DNA of 64,000 bases from Asterochloris sp. CNOR1 (lineage: Eukaryota; Chlorophyta; Trebouxiophyceae; Trebouxiales; Trebouxiaceae). The first letter of the stretch is position 1. Every line of letters starts with the position of its first letter. This document shows positions 58,401 through 64,000 of this stretch, piece by piece. Below the pieces are notes generated by a model, which did not search any database, was not told the DNA's origin, and saw only the letters and a list, made by a program, of their open reading frames with translations. The stretch covers positions 992,001 through 1,056,000 of the forward strand of contig OZ017756.1 in assembly GCA_963969365.1 (NCBI GenBank), read 5' to 3'. Made by a program: the position numbers and the translations under genes.

Positions 58401-61400
58401 CATGTGGGCAGTGGAGTCCCTGGAGGCCGGGGATGGCCCGGGCGGCGTCACCTGCGCCCACAGTCGCGCCCAGAATGCGGCGGTGGCCAAGCTGTACGCC
58501 GTCCTGCTGCACAGTCTGAAGCAGGCCACAGAGGCTGCTGCGGAGTTGTGCCAGCAGCAGACAGCTCAGCCGCAGGGGCCCTGCACAGGGAGCTCGCAGA
58601 TGCTCAACACGTCCTGCGATGGGGTATCTCCCTTGGAGGGCTGGCTGGAGGAGGTGCACCAGCGCGCCAGGTTCATGCAGGTGAGGGCGTTCCACCTGTC
58701 GCAGGTCAATGCAAGCTCCGCATCTCACACTATGGTGCTTCAGGGATAGCTGTCGGACTGAGCCATGCCCCTAAGTGTCTTGTGGTGTGCACAGCCTGGG
58801 CGGCGGCACACTCAAATGATTTATCCTACTGTGATCCTCAACTGTGCTCTCATGACTCTTAAGCTGTATGTACTATGGCAGGTTGCACAGGCAGGGCACT
58901 GTCAGAAGTTGCTTCTGTAGCAGGGCATTGCTATGTTCTGCAGGTTCTGCTGCAGGCCAAGGCATCCCCGTCAGAGTTCATGCATGTCACAGCTGCAATC
59001 CGCCTGATGCTGCAATCTGTCATTGTGCTCTGCAGGTGCTGCTGCAGGCCAATGCATCCCTGCCAGAGGACAGGGAAGCCACAGCTGCCACCCTGCTGGC
59101 CGCAGTGGAGGCTTGCGCGGCGGCCAACAGCGCCAGGGCACACCAGCGCCGGGGGCGCCCTGTTTTGCTGCTGGATGCTGGGGCCCAGGGCAGCAGCAGC
59201 CTGGATGCAGGGCAGCTGACGGACGCCAGGCTGTGCACGCTGGCGCTGGCTGCCAAACTAGAGGCAGCCATGGACCGGCAGCTTGCAAACTCTGGGCACG
59301 CTCCAGCTGCTGGCATGGGCAGGGGCGGGGCAGACCAGCCAGCTGTGCGCCCACAGCCCAGGGTTGCTGATGCCGGCAACACTGGCAGGGGGGGATCAGG
59401 CGAGTCGGCTGCGGCCTCACAACTCCTGGCAGCTGCGGCTGGCAGCCAGAGCGACCTGAGCTTGGTCAGCTCCAGCACACGAGAGCTGATGGGGGGGACC
59501 ATGCAGCGGGCCTGGCAGGCTGCCCTTCCTGAGGGACTGCGCCGCCTCTACCCACTCACTCTGGGAGAGGCCCACCCTCAATTTTGGTCCTGCCTGCGCT
59601 GGTACAGCCCAGAGCAGTGCAGCAGCTGGGCCCCGCCTGATCCTGCAGCAGAGCTGCTGGGGTCCGGGCCAGCCACCAGGGCCCTCGACCTCAGGTGAGC
59701 AACCTGGATGAGGCCTGCTGCCATGCATGCGCCTTCTGCTGGGCCAGCCTGGCCGGTCATCATGTTGCACCTACACAGCACACAGCTGGCAGCCTTTGCC
59801 AGTCACCAGGGCTGATCAGCAGCAGGCTCGCTGTTTGCAACCTGCTGGAGTCACACCCACACCGTGCCTGTCCTGCAGGTATCACCTGGACCTGTGCTGG
59901 CAGTGGCGCTCTGAGGAGCCAGACAGGGCTGCGCTGGACAGGAAGCTGGGCATGGAGGGCCTCACCAGCGCAGCCGCCTTTGCAGGTGATGACTCTGCGG
60001 GAGGATGTTGAAATCATCTGGACATGCAGCTCTGATGAAAACTCCAGCAAGGCTTTGTGGTGCTGAACAACAGTGCAGACCTTGTGACAGCTTCAAGCAA
60101 ACTGCTTCGTCGGCGGCCAGACTTTGGACGTTGCTGTTCATTGTGTTGAGTGCCTCTCCTTTGACCCTTTTGTCCACGCTGCTCACAGGTCTGACTCGCC
60201 TGGCTCTGCGAGCTGAGACGGAGGCCTTGCTGGACAGGGCTGCAGGAGCTGGGGCTGCGCAGCATGGCCCTGTAGCCCGGGTGCCCACAGCGCTGGAGGC
60301 TGCCCCTCCTGCAGTCCCTGTGGCGGAGGAGGTGCTGCCTCTGGAGGAGGTTGTGGGCCTGCAGGGCTCCCTGCAGAACCTTCTGGCCAATGTGAGCTTG
60401 CTGGGTGGTGTGGCGCAATGCATATCAAGCTGCACACGCGCCAGCTGCAAAGTTTGCAGGGTTCCCAGGATGACACATTTTGGCCAATGCCAGCCTGCAG
60501 AGAGATTCTGTCCCCCTGCTTGACCTTTGTGCAGCTCACTTCGGTGCTTCTTCCACCCCAAAGGGCGGCTGGATTGATTGCAGCCGCCAGGTGCAGACTC
60601 GTGACCCCCTGAAAACTGGCTGGTTGGTGTGGAGTCCAGGTCCAGGCCACCTGAGGTTGCTGACCTTCACTTCCCTGCCGTGCAGGTGGGCAGCATTCTG
60701 GTGTGCACAGGACTATTCATGCTGGGCGCTGTGCTGGTGCCTGTCGTTCTGGGCAGGTGAAGTGTGTGATGCATGGCGCCTGCCCTGCTCGCAAGGAGTT
60801 GCACTCTTTGCCAGAAGTCTCGCTGCTCTTCTCGCTGTGAAGTGGACGCCGCTGCATGCAGGGTCGTGCTTACCGTCATGGTGAACTCCTTTGCCTGGCT
60901 GCCCTCTGAGACAGCGCTGGGACAGGCCGTCAAGCCTTTGCTGACCCAAGTATACATGCAGGTGGTTTTGGTCCACCCAATTTGTCCTGGCAGTTTGTCT
61001 CACCTTCCACTGCCCGCATGCTGCCTTGCTTGTCAGTTCGCGAAGTGGTTGCCCATCATCCACAGCCAGCTTGCCACTGGCTGCATCTCAGGCCCGCTGC
61101 TTGCCTGCAGACTCAGTACAATGCCACCAGCGCCACAGATAGCATTGCTGCAGTAGGCACTGCAGGCAGCAACACCACTGCTGCTGCGGAGGGGCAGGTG
61201 CTGACATTGAGGCGACTTGCCAGTGAATTCGAACATCATCTGGCAGGTGAGCTGGTCACGCTGAATGCAGACGCTGTCTGGTCTTGCTCATGGCTGTTGG
61301 AGGCAGTTGCAGGGGTGCTGGTGCCGTCCATTCGTTGACTGTGAATGGCTGTCTTACACACACATTCAGCAGCTGCTCTTTCTTGTGGCAGGGCCAAGTA

Positions 61401-64000
61401 GTCAGCAGATGCCACGTGGGCTCAGCTGGCTGCAAGATGTGACCCTGCTTTTTCTGCTTGGGCTTTGACTACATCTTAATGCTGCTTGGATGTCTGGCAG
61501 CTGGGATGTGGCTGGCTGTCCTTGCTGTACTCTCACTCCATATTCTGCAACCTCTGCCTGCAGGGCCAGATTTTGCTGACTGGGTGTGCCTGGGCATTGG
61601 CTATGTCTCAATGCTGGGCGCCCTGGCAGTTGCAGTGTGGATGGGCCTGTCCTGGGCGATGCTGAGGGGGGGCCGCCACCGTGCACGCCTGGGCGCAGCC
61701 CGTGGCCTCCTGACTGCCAGCATGGAGCTGGGGAAGGAGCTGCATGGGAAGCTGATGCGCTCAGCAGGTGGGGTGCCCCTGAAGCTGCTCAGCTCGCTTG
61801 CCTGAAGTCTGAGTGACAGTGGAGGGGTGGCATAGGAGCTGTATCGAAAGCTCTTGCATTCACAAATTAGCTGCCAGAGTCGGCCTATGTGAGGGCTGCA
61901 ACTAAAACACTGCAATTTCAGCAAGCACAGGGCTGGTTGGTCTTCTCTCAGGCCAATGTCCACTGGCACCCCTCTCTCCCATGACACCCAAGGCCAAGCT
62001 GAGACTCACACCAGCTGCAGGTGTCCCATCCAGCTGCTCCCGCGAGCCTCATGCAGTCAATGCAAAAGCTCCTCCTGCTGCCCCTGAAGCTTCAATCCTA
62101 CTGCACTGCCCCCAATACATTGTTCTGGTGCCCTGCAGGCCATGTGGCCATCATGCTTAAGGTGATGATCATCCTGGCTCTGGAGCTGGCAGTGCTGCCC
62201 GTGGTCTACGGCTTCTTCTTGGACGTGTGTGCTGTCCCGCTGATGGGGGGCACTGCCGGGGACCGCATGGCGTGGCTGCGCATGGCCCCACTGTCCTGGA
62301 GCCTGCTGCACTGGTTGCTCGGCATGGGCTACCTGCTGTGCGCAGCCAGCTTCCTGTCCATGACGCGGCGGCTGCTGCGGCCAGGTTGGTCAGCATTCAA
62401 CTGTGCCTGAAGTTGTGTGAGCTCCTGCTCTGGCTGCTGGGCATGGGGGGCTGCTTTGACGCAGCAGTGGTTACCATGTTGGCTGCCTTGCCTCAGCTGC
62501 TCAGAAGTCTTCACCAGCAGCCCTCACGGCTGTGTCCCTCTTGTTATAGAGAAATCAGAGCTGTCGTTGTCCTGGCGACAATGTGTGCCCTGCGCTGTGC
62601 CTGAAGGGTTTAGCTGCTGCCCTGCAGCGGCCCTGCCCTGGCTACGGGACCCATTTGCCCCTGACGACCCTCTGCGTGAGCTGATGGCTGGGCGCCTCAT
62701 GGCCCAGCTGGAGCGTGAGGCAGCTGCCCTGGCAGTCATGGCAAGCCTGGCTGTGGTGGTGGTGCACCTGCCAGTCAAGCTGGCGGCCCCACAGCTGTAC
62801 CCACTCCGCTTCCCAGCAGGTGAGGACTGCTGCCTTTGCATTTGTGGCCTGCTTCTGACCCAAGCTTCCATGCCGCGCTATGCACAGGTAGCGTCCTCAG
62901 CAGATCCAGCCTTTGCCCGCAGCACAGCCACTTGAACAATGATCATGATACTCAGATGTGCTTCTTGTCTGTGCAGTGGAGGGTATCTCTGAGGTGCCAA
63001 CAGATATGCTGCTGAGCCATGTCTGGCTGCCATTTGCACTTCGCCGCCTGAAGCTGAGGTGGGGCACCCAGAGCACACTCCACAGCGCTTTGGCTGCTCA
63101 TCGCCTTTGCGTTCTGTCATGATGCAAGCTGCCTGGGTGATGTGCATGCCTTGCTATGTGGCTTCCACCACCTTGCCAACATTGCTAGCCTTTTCTACCA
63201 CTTTAGAGGTGCACGCAATGCCTAGCTACTGCATTAGAGACAAACAAAATCATCGTCAGGCCCTGAACAGTCAGCCTCTCCATGCTGTGCCCTGCAGGCA
63301 GCGCTTCACTGCAGTCTGCCGCTGGTGGCTGGAGCATGCCAGCCACCTGGTAGGTCTGGAGCACTACATGATGACAGCTCAGCCCCCACAGGCCCAGCGG
63401 CCGCCCCAGCAGGCTCCTGCTCTTCCTGTGCCCGAGGCTGCTCCCACAGCTGAGGTGGCAGCAGCAGAGCCAGCTGTTGAGGCCATGGCTGCCATGGCAG
63501 GTGGTCAAGCCCCTGCAGCTGAGCCGGCGCCGGCTGCAGACACGTGTGCTGATGCAACTGGTGCTGGGCTGATTGACGCGGCTGTGACCAGTGGGGCGGC
63601 GGTCAGGCAGCAGCCAGGGGCAGGCAGGCCCACTTTGCCTGCAGGCGCTGATGCTGGTGCTGCCAGTGTTGGGCTGGGAGAAGCTGCCGGCCCAAGTGAG
63701 GCTGCACTGGGGCAGGAGCCCATGGTGGCAACAGAGGCCTCACAGGGCGCCAGCAGCGTCCAGCCGACCGACAGCAAGGGCCGAGGCAGTGCAGCAGCTG
63801 CTGCTGAGGCAGCCGCCCAGGAAGACGAGGTGCTGGAGCCTGGTGAAGCGGCACGATCGGCACCATCCGACTCACAGCTTCGCTCTGACGTGTCTGCAGG
63901 GGAGCAGCCTAAGCGTCACCGGTGGGTCCGGTGCACATGATGCCGTGCTGCTGGGTGCTGATGGAATTGGTGTTTGCGCACTTCTGGCAAGTTGGCAGGT
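55438..64000 (+). CDS. RING-CH E3 ubiquitin ligase, Doa10/MARCH6/SUD1 type (3' end off window)
   Basis: ER and inner-nuclear-membrane ERAD ligase; the plant orthologue tunes sterol and wax synthesis. Twenty exons, 1484 aa so far: 55438-55494, 55677-55743, 55830-55900, 56008-56133, 56228-56317, 56460-56519, 56721-56846, 57163-57664, 57950-58680, 59036-59694, 59879-59985, 60189-60391, 60686-60756, 60862-60961, 61111-61246, 61564-61767, 62139-62384, 62628-62819, 62977-63058 and 63298-63921. The RING-CH domain (~20-70) has ACRICRMGG, YPCKCSGS, YVHQVCLNQWL and CEVCGHLFEF. Membrane helices include LVLLMWLWVVPITT, LITSVLFFLVIFVTYLW, GLFMLGAVLVPVVLG, GIGYVSMLGALAVAVW, LALELAVLPVVYGFFLDVC, LLHWLLGMGYLL and MASLAVVVVHLPVKLA, in the plant order. 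Introns 2 and 3, inside the RING-CH, both need GC donors (CAG|GCACAT, GAG|GCAAGC). Residues ~200-930 are low complexity. The 61247-61563 stretch is taken as intron. Confidence 0.9.
57640..57850 (+). repeat. Copy of the Doa10 exon 8 end in intron 8
   Basis: GCTCAG|GTCAGCCACAGGGCGCAG at the exon end (57664) recurs 100 bp downstream as GCTCAG|GTCAGCTACAAGGTGCAG (57764). Both are followed by GCGTGCAAAGCATGG. The donor is intact in both. Confidence 0.85.
58935..59080 (+). repeat. Copy of the Doa10 exon 10 start in intron 9
   Basis: The exon start CTGCAG|GTGCTGCTGCAGGCC at 59036 is preceded by a copy CTGCAG|GTTCTGCTGCAGGCC starting at 58944, 92 bp upstream. This is an acceptor-side example, and both acceptors look usable. 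Confidence 0.85.

Noticed and set aside
61391-61563. Doa10 exon starting GPSSQQMPRGL with a hydrophobic continuation
   Set aside because: It reaches a stop before the next donor. It resembles another decayed copy of the following exon's acceptor (GGCAGGGCCA versus TGCAGGGCCA).
1-64000. Mobile elements or viral genes
   Set aside because: No reverse transcriptase, transposase, integrase, long terminal or inverted repeats were seen. The only large repeat is the 1.19-kb local duplication.

Overview
The window looks like nuclear DNA of a green alga. Coding exons are GC-rich and introns are numerous: I count about 118 across 14 genes. Donors are mostly GTGAGC/GTGAGT, acceptors are almost always (C)TGCAG, several genes end near TGTAA, and plastid proteins sit among plant-type orthologues (SDP6-like GPDH, KAS I, Doa10/SUD1). 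The intron style suggests a trebouxiophyte, but I cannot fix the genus. No bacterial operon, virus, transposon, CRISPR array, rRNA or convincing tRNA was seen. Exon coordinates below were derived by hand from reading frame, splice phase and recalled family conservation, not from transcripts.

Layout, left to right. (1) 1-1015: no firm gene. (2) A secreted Asn-rich glycoprotein gene (+, 1016-5199) converges on DPH1, diphthamide synthesis (-, 5677-8977). (3) DPH1 is head-to-head with a plastid CBM20 starch-binding coiled-coil protein (+, 9153-16670). (4) A paralogue of the secreted protein (-, 17013-19073) is head-to-head with FAD-dependent glycerol-3-phosphate dehydrogenase (+, 20448-26707). 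Their shared promoter and both first exons are duplicated in tandem (about 1.19 kb x2, 18504-20890), leaving two orphan exons. (5) A 69-aa membrane protein (+, 27140-28295) and cytochrome c oxidase subunit 7a (+, 28985-29657). (6) Ribosomal protein L5 (-, 29872-33830), head-to-head with a four-helix membrane protein (+, 34685-36352). (7) The PAT-complex subunit Asterix (-, 36715-37765) lies a few bases after the tRNA deaminase subunit TAD3/ADAT3 (-, 37772-40528), which looks bicistronic. (8) Plastid KAS I (+, 40594-46332). (9) A GH47 alpha-mannosidase with a coiled-coil stem (-, 46490-55053), head-to-head with a Doa10/MARCH6 RING-CH E3 ligase (+, 55438 to beyond the right edge). Both of the last two belong to ER-associated degradation.

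Three patterns cut across genes. GC-AG introns are strikingly frequent: ten, each needed to keep frame and/or conserved sequence. Many introns contain decayed tandem copies of the neighbouring exon edge with periods of roughly 86-155 bp, which suggests how introns grow here. Genes strongly tend to sit in divergent/convergent alternation with short shared promoters.
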